A program made the position numbers and the translations under genes. A stretch of 64,000 bases of DNA, from NCBI GenBank assembly GCA_903789615.1, contig CAIFEV010000003.1, forward strand, positions 124,001 through 188,000, given 5' to 3'. Shown here in pieces: positions 45,533-54,623 of this stretch. The notes under the pieces are model-generated. The model did no database searches. It saw only the letters and a program-made list of their open reading frames with translations, and was not told the DNA's origin. Within the stretch, counting starts at the first letter, position 1; every line of letters starts with the position of its first letter. This stretch comes from an uncultured Lachnospiraceae bacterium (GTDB lineage Bacteria; Bacillota; Clostridia; Lachnospirales; Lachnospiraceae).

Positions 45533-46501
45533 ATGAATACAGATGACAGAAAATACGCGGTTCTGGTGGATTCGGACAATATTTCGTCCCGCTATCTGCC
45601 CTGCATCATCGATGAGATGACAAAGTACGGGACCGTGACCTACAAGCGGGTCTACGGCGACTGGACCAGCCCGCAGAACGCGAAGTGGCGGGAGGAGCTC
45701 CTCGAGAACTCCTTCACGCCCATCCAGCAGTTCCGGAACACGGTCGGCAAGAACGCGACCGATTCGACGCTTATCATCGATGCAATGGACATCCTCTACT
45801 CGGACCGGGTGGATGGGTTCTGCATCGTGTCCAGTGACGGCGACTTCACCCGTCTTGCCGGGAGGCTCAGGGAGTCCGGCATGGACGTGATCGGCATGGG
45901 CGAGAGCAAGACGCCCCGGTCCTTCCGCGCCGCCTGCTCGGTTTTCACCGATCTTGAGATCCTGTACGACTCGGGAAGTGACAATGCAGGCGTGAACCTG
46001 TCCACCGGAAACGCGCGCAAGCGAAACGTGGTGAAGCAGAGCCGGATCGAGAACGCTATCATTGAAATCATCACGGAAAATGACAACCGCGGGCGCTCCA
46101 CGGCGCTCGGCGAGATCGGGAGCCGCCTGCAGAAAAAGTACTCGGACTTCGACGTCCGCAATTACGGCTACAGTTCCCTGTCTACGTTCATCGGCGATAT
46201 GAACAGTTTCCAGCTCCAGAAGCGCAATTCGACGTTTATCGTCGAGATGAAGGAAGATGATTCCACGCGCCGGGAACTGATAAATTACATCGTGAAGACG
46301 GCAAGGAGCGGCGGGGAGAACGGTGTGGACCTGAGCTCGCTCGGGCAGAAGCTGCACAAGCAGTTCCCGAAGTTCAAGGTCAAGGAATTCGGTTATGCGA
46401 CGCTGGGGAAGTTTATGTCCGCACTCCCTCAGGTTGACATCGTGGACGTAGATGAGAACCACAAGAACGTGGTGGCAAGAAACGGAGCACAGGAGGCGTG
46501 A
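45533..46501 (+). CDS. NYN domain protein with two OST-HTH/LOTUS domains
   Basis: YAVLVDSDNISSRY...DGFCIVSSDGDFTRLAGRLRESGMDVIGMGE NYN core; two C-terminal repeats (RSTALGEIGSRLQKKYSDFDVRNYGYSSLSTFI; VDLSSLGQKLHKQFPKFKVKEFGYATLGKFM). Confidence 0.9.
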   Translation: MNTDDRKYAVLVDSDNISSRYLPCIIDEMTKYGTVTYKRVYGDWTSPQNAKWREELLENSFTPIQQFRNTVGKNATDSTLIIDAMDILYSDRVDGFCIVSSDGDFTRLAGRLRESGMDVIGMGESKTPRSFRAACSVFTDLEILYDSGSDNAGVNLSTGNARKRNVVKQSRIENAIIEIITENDNRGRSTALGEIGSRLQKKYSDFDVRNYGYSSLSTFIGDMNSFQLQKRNSTFIVEMKEDDSTRRELINYIVKTARSGGENGVDLSSLGQKLHKQFPKFKVKEFGYATLGKFMSALPQVDIVDVDENHKNVVARNGAQEA

Positions 46502-46683
46502 GTACATACGGATGCGAGTACTGCAGCAATTTCGTGTACGATGAAGATCTGGACGCGTACAGCTGCAGCGTGGATATGGATGAGGATGACTTTGCCCGTC
46601 TTGCCGAGGGCCGGCAGACAAAAGGGTGCCCGTTCTTTTGTGCCGGAGACGAGTACCAGGTGGTGAAGCACCAGGCGGTCTGA
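46498..46683 (+). CDS. Small Cys-rich protein (DUF6472-like)
   Basis: CEYCSNFVYDEDLDAYSCSVDMDEDDFARLAEGRQTKGCPFFCAGDEYQVVKHQA; GTG start overlaps the NYN stop. Confidence 0.8.
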   Translation: MSTYGCEYCSNFVYDEDLDAYSCSVDMDEDDFARLAEGRQTKGCPFFCAGDEYQVVKHQAV

Positions 46684-46727
46684 TAAGCAGCACTTTCCTG
46701 TGAAAAGGGATTTCTGAGGTGAAGAGG

Positions 46728-47207
46728 ATGGACAAGATTGCTAGTTTTACTGTAAATCATGAGAAACTGCTCCCGGGCGTGTATGTTTCGCGCCGGGACG
46801 TTTTCGGAAACACCGTGCTGACGACATTCGATCTGCGTTTCACGCGCCCCAATGTCGAGGCGCCGCTTGACACGGCAGGTGTCCACACAATCGAGCACAT
46901 GTGGGCGACGTTTTTCCGCAACCATCCGATGTGGGGAAGACGAACCGTGTACTTCGGGCCAATGGGCTGCCGGACCGGGTTTTATCTGATCCTCGAGGGA
47001 CAGCTGGAGCCGCGCGACATCCTGCCGCTTCTCCTTGCCGCCTCGGAGTGGACGCTTTCCTACGAGGGCGAAATCCCGGGATATTCGCCCCGCGACTGCG
47101 GAAATTATCTGGACAACAATCTGACACTCGCCAAACTCTATGTGAAGGAGTACAAGGACCGGGTTCTCACCGACCCGAAGCCTCAGCAGCTGGTTTATCC
47201 GGAATGA
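46728..47207 (+). CDS. luxS: S-ribosylhomocysteine lyase
   Basis: NVEAPLDTAGVHTIEHMWATFFRN and GPMGCRTGFYLILEG motifs. Confidence 0.95.
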   Translation: MDKIASFTVNHEKLLPGVYVSRRDVFGNTVLTTFDLRFTRPNVEAPLDTAGVHTIEHMWATFFRNHPMWGRRTVYFGPMGCRTGFYLILEGQLEPRDILPLLLAASEWTLSYEGEIPGYSPRDCGNYLDNNLTLAKLYVKEYKDRVLTDPKPQQLVYPE

Positions 47208-47256
47208 GATTCCGGCGTGCCGGTAATCTTTCTGCCGGACGGCGGCTTGAGACAAT

Positions 47257-47310
47257 AAAAAAGCACGTGAGAAATCCGATGATTTCGGGTTCCCCACGTG
47301 CTTTTTATTG
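47257..47310. terminator. Bidirectional terminator luxS/glnN
   Basis: AAAAAAGCACGTG...CACGTGCTTTTTATT. Confidence 0.8.
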
Positions 47311-47339
47311 TTCCGTTTTTTCAGTTTTCGGTCAGTTTC

Positions 47340-49451
47340 TCAGACTTCAAACAGCAGGTCGCCGTAGGACGGGAACGGCCAGTACTCCTTGTCGACAACC
47401 ATCTCGAGCCTGTCGGCCGGTGCGCGGAGCGCTGCCATGTCGACGGTAATGGTGTCGTGATAGTACTTTGCCTTCACGCTGTCGTCGGTGATCTCCTCCG
47501 CCTTCTTTAGATCCTGTATCAGAGCGGTGCGGGCCGCCTGCATAGCCTTCAGGTCTGAATTGGTCTCCTTCAGGATTTCGGTCTGAACGGACGGCTCCTC
47601 GCCGAGTTCCTTGACGGCGGCCGCACTGGCGGCAACATCGCCTTCGTAGGACATGACGGCCGGAATGATCTGCTTGCCGGACATGTTGATCATCGTCTTC
47701 GCCTCGATCGCGGTCTGCTTCGAGTACGCTTCGTACTTGATGTCCGCGCGGGAGAGAAGCTCTGTCTTTGAGAACACGCCGAACCTGCCGAAAAGGTCGA
47801 TGGCCTTGTCGCTGCGGAGCATGTCAACCGCATATGCCATGCAGTTGATGTTCGGAAGTCCGCGGCGCTTTGCCTCTTCCTCCCATTCCTTCGTGTAGCC
47901 GTTGCCGTTGAAGATGATTCTCTGGTGCTCGGTGAGAAGCTTCTTGATCAGGTCGTGGCAGGCCAGGTCAAAATCGGAAGCCTTCTCCAGCTCGTCTGCG
48001 ATCTCGCAGAAGCTCTCGGCGACGATGGTATTGAGAACGACGTTCGGCGGCGCAATGGAATCGGAAGAGCCGACCATGCGGAACTCGAACTTGTTGCCCG
48101 TGAAGGCGAAGGGCGACGTGCGGTTGCGGTCCGTAGCATCCTTGCGGATATTCGGAAGAGCCGATGTGCTTGTTCTAAGCGTGCCGCTCGGAAGAGAGCT
48201 CGTCGCGCTGCCGGTGTCGATCAGCTGGCGCACGACGTCCTCGAGCTGGTCGCCCAGGAATACGGAGATGATGGCCGGCGGCGCTTCGTTTGCGCCCAGG
48301 CGCTGGTCGTTTCCGACGCAGGAGGCGGACTCGCGCAGCAGATCTGCGTGAACATCCACAGCCTTGAGGATGCCGGCCAGGATCAGCAGGAACTGAATGT
48401 TCTCGTGCGGTGTCTTGCCCGGATCCAGAAGATTGATGCCGTCATCCGTGGTGAGAGACCAGTTGTTGTGCTTGCCGGAACCGTTTACACCCGCAAACGG
48501 CTTCTCGTGGAGCAGGCACGCCAGACCATGACGGTACGCCACTTTCTTCATGACTTCCATGGTCAGCTGGTTGTTGTCGGTTGCGATGTTGACCTCCGCG
48601 TAAATCGGAGCCAGCTCGTGCTGCGCCGGTGCAACCTCGTTGTGCTGCGTCTTGGCGGAAACACCGAGTTTCCAGAGCTCCTCGTTGAGATCCTTCATGA
48701 ATGAACCGATGCGCTCGCGGATAACGCCGAAATAGTGGTCGTCAAGTTCCTGGCCCTTCGGCGGCATGGCGCCGAACAGCGTCCTTCCGGTGTAGACCAG
48801 ATCCTTTCTCTGCAGATATTTCTCTCTGTCAACCAGGAAATATTCCTGCTCGGCGCCGACAGACGGCGTGACCTTTCTGGAGTGATCGTTGCCGAACAGT
48901 CTCAGGATACGGAGTGCCTGCTTGTCCAGCGCTTCCATGGAGCGCAGCAGCGGTGTCTTCTGGTCAAGCGCCTCGCCTGTGTAGGAGCAGAAAGCCGTCG
49001 GGATGCAGAGGATCGGGCCCGTCGCGCTGTCCCTGACAAATGCCGGGCTCGTCAGATCCCATGCTGTGTAGCCGCGGGCCTCAAAGGTGGCGCGCAGGCC
49101 GCCGGACGGGAACGAAGAGGCATCCGGCTCGCTCTCGATCAGCTCCTTGCCGGAGAACTGCTGCAGTACCTTGCCGCTCGGCAGCGGCGCGGAAATGAAT
49201 GCATCGTGCTTCTCGGCGGTGGATCCGGTCAGCGGCTGGAACCAGTGCGTGTAATGGGTGGCGCCTTTTTCAATCGCCCACTCCTTCATCTCGTGTGCGA
49301 TCACGTCGGCGTCTTCCATCGTCAGCTCGCGGATTCCGTCGATGGCGGCGTGGAAATTTTTGTAGGTGTTCTTCGGAAGACGGGCTCTCATGACAGAGTC
49401 ATTGAAGACGTTTTCGCCGAAGATTGCAGATACATCAGTCTTTTCGCTCAT
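47340..49451 (-). CDS. glnN: Type III glutamine synthetase
   Basis: About 700 aa; FCSYTGEALDQKTPLLRSM, VGAEQEYFLVD, NEVAPAQHELAPIYAE, NGSGKHNNWSL, GNDQRLGANEAPPAI motifs. Confidence 0.95.
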   Translation of the reverse strand: MSEKTDVSAIFGENVFNDSVMRARLPKNTYKNFHAAIDGIRELTMEDADVIAHEMKEWAIEKGATHYTHWFQPLTGSTAEKHDAFISAPLPSGKVLQQFSGKELIESEPDASSFPSGGLRATFEARGYTAWDLTSPAFVRDSATGPILCIPTAFCSYTGEALDQKTPLLRSMEALDKQALRILRLFGNDHSRKVTPSVGAEQEYFLVDREKYLQRKDLVYTGRTLFGAMPPKGQELDDHYFGVIRERIGSFMKDLNEELWKLGVSAKTQHNEVAPAQHELAPIYAEVNIATDNNQLTMEVMKKVAYRHGLACLLHEKPFAGVNGSGKHNNWSLTTDDGINLLDPGKTPHENIQFLLILAGILKAVDVHADLLRESASCVGNDQRLGANEAPPAIISVFLGDQLEDVVRQLIDTGSATSSLPSGTLRTSTSALPNIRKDATDRNRTSPFAFTGNKFEFRMVGSSDSIAPPNVVLNTIVAESFCEIADELEKASDFDLACHDLIKKLLTEHQRIIFNGNGYTKEWEEEAKRRGLPNINCMAYAVDMLRSDKAIDLFGRFGVFSKTELLSRADIKYEAYSKQTAIEAKTMINMSGKQIIPAVMSYEGDVAASAAAVKELGEEPSVQTEILKETNSDLKAMQAARTALIQDLKKAEEITDDSVKAKYYHDTITVDMAALRAPADRLEMVVDKEYWPFPSYGDLLFEV

Positions 49452-49506
49452 CTTTTACATGCTCCCTTCTTGTGATGACAGGTTCATTATCAGGCCGAAG
49501 CTGCTG

Positions 49507-49559
49507 AAAAAGAAAAAGCGCCCCCGAACGTTGGCATCAAGCCAAGGTTCCGGAACGCC
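49507..49559 (-). terminator. Attenuator hairpin in the glnN leader
   Basis: Minus strand GCGTTCCGGAACCTTGGC-TTGAT-GCCAACGTTCGGGGGCGC (16 of 18 paired incl. G-U) followed by TTTTTCTTTTT, about 55 nt 5' of glnN. Confidence 0.75.
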
Positions 49560-49703
49560 ATTGTTCTTCGCTTCAGTATTTGCTTCTGACTTTAAAAAGT
49601 CTATCGCATACACCGGACAAATGCAAGTTCTTTTTCATTTCTCATCAAAAATGCAGCCTTTAAAAAGATTCTTGACACGCCGGTCCCTGCTATGATACAA
49701 AAT

Positions 49704-49918
49704 ACCGGAGCGCCTTTCCGGGCGCAGTGAATTTCAGGATCACTCCGGTTCTGCCTTCAGACAGGCGGGCGGAGGCAGGCCATACGGACAGCCGGGTCCA
49801 CTGCCGAACGGCAGCTTAACGCTGCTTATTGACTGGGTTAAAAGCCCAGATTTTATAAGTTGGTTACTTACAAACCTATGTGCGTCGGAAGACGCAGACT
49901 TGTGAAACCGTCAATAAG
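49704..49918 (+). ncRNA. Candidate multibranched structured RNA, class not assigned
   Basis: Three-way junction ACCGGA[GCGCC/GGCGC][AGTGA/TCACT]CCGGT; CTGCC/GGCAG; GGAC/GTCC; CTGCCG-AA-CGGCAG; 9-bp CTTATTGAC/GTCAATAAG enclosing CTGGG/CCCAG, GGTT/AACC and TGCGTC-GGAA-GACGCA. Confidence 0.65.
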
Positions 49919-50079
49919 ATTCCAGGACGTTTAAGCGGCAGCCGCAGGCAGTTTCTGCAATTTGTCCGTCTTTTCGTACAGTCGGGGCTTTTCTGCCCTG
50001 CATTTTCCGATAATCTTTTGGCGTATTTATCTGTCTGCCGCATGCATCTTCCGGCTTCGGAAAGGAAACACGGAAGACC

Positions 50080-51537
50080 ATGAACAGCAGATATCATCTC
50101 GATCAGACAAAAGCGCCGATCTATGAGGCGCTTGAAGAGTTCCGCAAGATGCGGATCGTTCCGTTTGACGTGCCGGGGCACAAGAGGGGGCGCGGCAATC
50201 CGGAGCTCACGGCGTGTCTCGGCGAAAAGTGCGTCGGTGTGGATGTGAACAGCATGAAGCCGCTGGACAATCTGTGCCATCCGGTCTCCGTCATAAAGGA
50301 GGCGGAGGACCTGGCGGCCGATGCGTTCGGGGCGGCGCACGCCTTTCTCATGGTGGGCGGAACCACAAGCGCTGTGCAGAGCATGATCCTTACGGTCTGC
50401 AAGCGGGGCGACGAGATCATCCTTCCCCGGAATGTGCACCGCAGCGTGATCAATGCGCTGGTTCTGTGCGGCGCGGTTCCGGTGTATGTGAACCCGGAGG
50501 TGAACGCGTCTCTTGGCATTTCACTCGGCATGAAGCGGGAGGCCGTGGCGAAGGCGATCCGGGAGCATCCGAACGCGGTGGCAGTTCTGGTGAACAACCC
50601 GACATACTACGGGATCTGTTCGGACCTGCGCGCGATCGTGAAGATGGCGCACGACGCGGGCATGTACTGTCTGGCGGACGAGGCACACGGCACGCACTTT
50701 TATTTCGGGGGCGGCCTGCCGGTGTCGGCGATGGAGGCCGGCGCGGACATGGCGGCCGTTTCAATGCACAAGAGCGGCGGGAGTCTGACGCAGAGCAGTC
50801 TGCTGCTGTGCGGTCCCGGGATTCAGGCAGGATACGCCAGACAGATCATCAACCTGACGCAGACAACTTCCGGAAGCTATCTGCTGATGGTGAGTCTGGA
50901 CATCAGCCGCCGCAATCTCGCGCTGCGGGGCCGGGACGTGTTCCACCGGGTTTCGGACATGGGGGAGTACGCGAGACAGGAGATCAACGCGGTGGGAGGA
51001 TACTACGCATTCGGCCGCGAACTGCGCGACGGCAACGCCGTGTTTGACTTCGACACGACCAAGCTCAGCGTCCACACGCTGGACATCGGGCTTGCCGGCA
51101 TTGAGGTGTACGATATTCTCCGGGACGAATACGATATTCAGATTGAGTTCGGCGACATCGGCAACATTCTCGCATATCTTTCCATGGGCGACAGACCGCA
51201 GGAGATGGAACGGCTGGTGAGCGCCCTGGCGGAAATCCGCCGGCGGTATCAGAAGGACCCGGCGGGACTTCTGACGCAGGAGTACGTGGAGCCGCAGGTG
51301 GTGATAAGCCCCCAGGAGGCGTTTTACGCACAGAAAGTCAGTCTTCCGCTGTCGGAGAGCACAGGGCGGGTTGCGAGTGAATTTGTCATGTGTTATCCGC
51401 CGGGAATTCCGCTTCTGGCGCCGGGTGAGCGGATCACGGAAGAGGTTCTGGAGCACATTCAGTATGCAAAGGAAAAGGGCGCAAGCATGACGGGGCCGGA
51501 GGATCCGGACATTGAGCGGATCAACGTGGTGCAGTAA
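50080..51537 (+). CDS. Orn/Lys/Arg decarboxylase (PLP-dependent, short type)
   Basis: VPGHKRGRGNPEL, LMVGGTTSAVQSMILTVCKRGDEIILPRNVHRS, DEAHGTHFYF, VSMHKSGGSLTQSS motifs. Confidence 0.93.
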   Translation: MNSRYHLDQTKAPIYEALEEFRKMRIVPFDVPGHKRGRGNPELTACLGEKCVGVDVNSMKPLDNLCHPVSVIKEAEDLAADAFGAAHAFLMVGGTTSAVQSMILTVCKRGDEIILPRNVHRSVINALVLCGAVPVYVNPEVNASLGISLGMKREAVAKAIREHPNAVAVLVNNPTYYGICSDLRAIVKMAHDAGMYCLADEAHGTHFYFGGGLPVSAMEAGADMAAVSMHKSGGSLTQSSLLLCGPGIQAGYARQIINLTQTTSGSYLLMVSLDISRRNLALRGRDVFHRVSDMGEYARQEINAVGGYYAFGRELRDGNAVFDFDTTKLSVHTLDIGLAGIEVYDILRDEYDIQIEFGDIGNILAYLSMGDRPQEMERLVSALAEIRRRYQKDPAGLLTQEYVEPQVVISPQEAFYAQKVSLPLSESTGRVASEFVMCYPPGIPLLAPGERITEEVLEHIQYAKEKGASMTGPEDPDIERINVVQ

Positions 51538-51556
51538 CGGAAAGGAGAAGCGGGAT

Positions 51557-52411
51557 ATGGAGATGTGGTTCAGCGAGTATCACACGCCGGACGTCAAGCT
51601 GGCGATGCGGGTGAAGAAGCATCTGTACCAGAAACAGAGTGATTTTCAGCAGATCGATATTTTTGACACGCCGGAATTCGGGCGTGTCCTCACGCTTGAC
51701 GGCAACATCATGCTGACGGAGCGGGACGAGTTCATCTACGACGAGATGATCACACACGTCCCGATGGCCGTGCATCAGGGGATCCGGAACATTCTGGTCA
51801 TCGGTGCCGGAGACGGCGGCGTGGTGCGGGAGCTGACGCGCTATGACCGGGTGAAGAACATCGACCTGGTTGAGATGGACCCGCAGGTGCTGGAGGCATG
51901 CCGGATGTATCTGCCGGGCAATGCGTGCCGGCTGGATGACAGGCGCGTGCACATCTATTTTGAAAATGCGCTGAAGTTCATCCGGCGCAGTGAGGAGAAG
52001 TACGATCTTATCATCGTGGATTCAACCGATCCGTTCGGGCCGTCCGAAGGGCTGTTCACGAAGGAGTTTTACGGGAGCTGCTACAATGCCCTGAAGGAAG
52101 ACGGAATCATGGTCAACCAGCAGGGGAGTCCGTTCTACGAGGAGGATGCCCGGGCCATGCAGCGCTCGCACAAGAGGATCGCCAGCACCTTCCCCATCAG
52201 CAAGGTGTATCAGGCTCATATTCCGACATACGCGGCCGGGTACTGGCTCTTTGGCTTCGCGAGCAAGAAGTATCACCCGGTGGACGATTTTGACCCGGAG
52301 AGCTGGAAGGCGCTGAACCTGCACACCCGCTACTACACGACAAGGCTTCACGTGGGAGCGTTCTGGCTCCCGGCGTTCCTGGAGGAGATGCTGCAGGAGG
52401 TGGAGGAGTGA
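51557..52411 (+). CDS. speE: Spermidine synthase family aminopropyltransferase
   Basis: GRVLTLDGNIMLTERDEFIYDEMITHVPM, VIGAGDGGVVREL, LIIVDSTDPFGPSEGLF motifs. Confidence 0.93.
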   Translation: MEMWFSEYHTPDVKLAMRVKKHLYQKQSDFQQIDIFDTPEFGRVLTLDGNIMLTERDEFIYDEMITHVPMAVHQGIRNILVIGAGDGGVVRELTRYDRVKNIDLVEMDPQVLEACRMYLPGNACRLDDRRVHIYFENALKFIRRSEEKYDLIIVDSTDPFGPSEGLFTKEFYGSCYNALKEDGIMVNQQGSPFYEEDARAMQRSHKRIASTFPISKVYQAHIPTYAAGYWLFGFASKKYHPVDDFDPESWKALNLHTRYYTTRLHVGAFWLPAFLEEMLQEVEE

Positions 52412-53295
52412 TGTTACATCCCAATGTGGAGACATTCATCGGCTGTGACAGCCGCTTTGAGGACGCAGACATCGTTCTCTTCGGGGCGCCGTTTGACTCG
52501 ACGACAAGCTACCGGCCGGGGGCCAGATTCGGTCCGCCCTCAATCCGGCACGAGAGCTTTGGACTGGAGACGTACAGCCCGTATCAGGACCGCGACCTCA
52601 CGGACATCCGTGTCTTTGACGCCGGAGACCTTGAGCTGTGCTTCGGAAACAGTCAGAAAGCGCTCGTATGCATCGAGGAGCGGGGGACGGAAATTCTGGC
52701 GGCGGGAAAGCTTCCGGTCATGACCGGCGGGGAGCATCTGGTGACGCTCGGGGCTTTCCGGGCTGCGTTCCGGAAATTTCCGGATATTCATGTTATCCAC
52801 TTCGACGCGCACTGCGATCTTAGAGACGAGTACCTCGGCGAGCCGTACAGTCACGCCTGCGTGCTGCGGCGCTGCCATGATCTGACCGGGGACGGGAGGA
52901 TCCACCAGTTCTGCATCCGCAGCGGGGACAGGAGCGAATTTGCCTTTGCCGCCGCCGGGCACACCGACCTGCACCCGTTCGGCTTTGAAGGTCTGGAAGA
53001 TACTGTGCATGAGCTTGCGGAAAGCCGCACACCGGTCTATCTCACGATCGACCTTGACTGCCTGGACCCGTCTGTATTCCCGGGGACCGGGACGCCGGAG
53101 GCCGGCGGTGTCACCTTTACGGCGCTTCTTCACGCGATCCGGCAGTGCGCCGCTCTTAATGTCGTGGCGGCAGACGTAAATGAACTGGCGCCGATGCTCG
53201 ACGCCTCCGGTGCTTCCACGGCCGTCGCGTGCAAAGTCGTGCGGGAGCTGCTGCTGGCACTGGCTCCGGAAGAGAAAAAGGCGGCCGGCATGTGA
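52408..53295 (+). CDS. speB: Agmatinase/ureohydrolase
   Basis: GAPFDSTTSYRPGARFGPPSIR, TGGEHLVTLG, HFDAHCDLRDEY, LTIDLDCLDPSVFPGTGTPEAGG motifs. Confidence 0.93.
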   Translation: MMLHPNVETFIGCDSRFEDADIVLFGAPFDSTTSYRPGARFGPPSIRHESFGLETYSPYQDRDLTDIRVFDAGDLELCFGNSQKALVCIEERGTEILAAGKLPVMTGGEHLVTLGAFRAAFRKFPDIHVIHFDAHCDLRDEYLGEPYSHACVLRRCHDLTGDGRIHQFCIRSGDRSEFAFAAAGHTDLHPFGFEGLEDTVHELAESRTPVYLTIDLDCLDPSVFPGTGTPEAGGVTFTALLHAIRQCAALNVVAADVNELAPMLDASGASTAVACKVVRELLLALAPEEKKAAGM

Positions 53296-53363
53296 CCGGA
53301 AGGGAATCCGGCGGGAACTGAAAATATACAATATAAATCAGAAATCAGAGAGGAGTACCCAAT

Positions 53364-54623
53364 ATGAGCAGAGTACTGGTTATCGGCTGCGGCGGTGTCG
53401 CGTCCGTGGCGATTCACAAGTGTGCGCAGGCAGATGATATCTTCACGGAACTGTGCATCGCGAGCCGCACAAAAGAGAAGTGTGACAGACTGGCAGGAGA
53501 GCTTTCCGGGAAGACGCGCACGAAGATCACGACGGCGCAGGTCGACGCGGATGATGTAAACCAGGTTATCGATCTGATCCGTTCCTACAAACCGGAGCTG
53601 GTTATGAACATCGCGCTTCCCTATCAGGATCTGACGATTATGGACGCGTGCCTGGCCTGCGGCGTGAATTACATGGATACGGCCAACTACGAGCCGGAGG
53701 ACACGGATGATCCGGCGTGGCGGGAGATTTACGAGAAGCGCTGCCGTGAGAAAGGCTTCTCTGCATATTTTGACTACAGCTGGCAGTGGGCATACAGAAA
53801 AAAGTTTGAGGATGCCGGCCTCACGGCGCTGCTGGGCTGCGGCTTTGACCCCGGGGTTACGCAGAGCTACTGCGCATATGCAAAGAAGCACGAATTTGAC
53901 ACGATTGACACCATCGATATCCTGGACTGCAACGGCGGTGACCACGGGTACGCATTTGCCACGAATTTCAATCCGGAGGTGAATCTGCGCGAGGTGTCGG
54001 CTCCCGGAAGCTACTGGGAGGACGGGCACTGGGTGGAAATCCCGGCCATGAGCATCAGGCGGGAGTACAATTTCGATGAGGTCGGACAGAAGGACATGTA
54101 CCTGCTGCACCACGAGGAGATCGAGTCGCTGGCGCAGAATATCCCGGAGGTAAAGCGCATCCGTTTCTTCATGACGTTCGGACAGAGTTATCTGGACCAC
54201 ATGCGCTGTCTGGAGGACGTCGGCATGCTTTCCACCACACCGGTGCTCTTTGAAGGGCATGAGATCGTGCCGATAAAGTTTCTGAAGGCGCTGCTGCCGG
54301 ATCCGTCCACGCTGGGGCCCCGTACGAAGGGCAAGACCAACATCGGCTGCATTTTCACCGGCAAAAAGGACGGGAAGGACAAAACCTACTATATTTATAA
54401 TGTCTGCGACCATCAGGCGTGCTGCCGCGAGGTGGGCAGCCAGGCGGTGTCCTACACAACCGGCGTTCCGGCCATGTGCGGCGCGCTGATGCTGCTCAGC
54501 GGCAAATGGAGCAAAACCGGCGTGCACACCGTTGAGGAATTCGATCCGGATCCGTTCCTTGCGGCGCTTGACCGGTACGGACTTCCGAAAAAAGAATCCC
54601 GCACGCCGGTGCTTGTGCCATGA
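53364..54623 (+). CDS. Saccharopine dehydrogenase-like carboxy(nor)spermidine synthase
   Basis: VLVIGCGGVASVAIHKCAQ; NYEPEDTDDPAW...FDYSWQWAY; LLGCGFDPGVTQSYCAYAKK; adjacent to nspC. Confidence 0.9.
   Translation: MSRVLVIGCGGVASVAIHKCAQADDIFTELCIASRTKEKCDRLAGELSGKTRTKITTAQVDADDVNQVIDLIRSYKPELVMNIALPYQDLTIMDACLACGVNYMDTANYEPEDTDDPAWREIYEKRCREKGFSAYFDYSWQWAYRKKFEDAGLTALLGCGFDPGVTQSYCAYAKKHEFDTIDTIDILDCNGGDHGYAFATNFNPEVNLREVSAPGSYWEDGHWVEIPAMSIRREYNFDEVGQKDMYLLHHEEIESLAQNIPEVKRIRFFMTFGQSYLDHMRCLEDVGMLSTTPVLFEGHEIVPIKFLKALLPDPSTLGPRTKGKTNIGCIFTGKKDGKDKTYYIYNVCDHQACCREVGSQAVSYTTGVPAMCGALMLLSGKWSKTGVHTVEEFDPDPFLAALDRYGLPKKESRTPVLVP

Noticed and set aside
43988-46735. 915-aa minus-strand ORF
   Set aside because: Antisense to clearly coding permease, NYN-LOTUS and Cys-rich protein genes; composition (His/Arg/Asp-rich) is typical of shadow ORFs in GC-rich DNA and no domain is recognisable.
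49704-49918. Naming the structured RNA as 6S, SRP, RNase P or tmRNA
   Set aside because: It lacks the GGAAG/GGTCAGG-type SRP domain, RNase P core and tRNA-like tmRNA ends, and folds as multibranched rather than a 6S-like rod; class left open.
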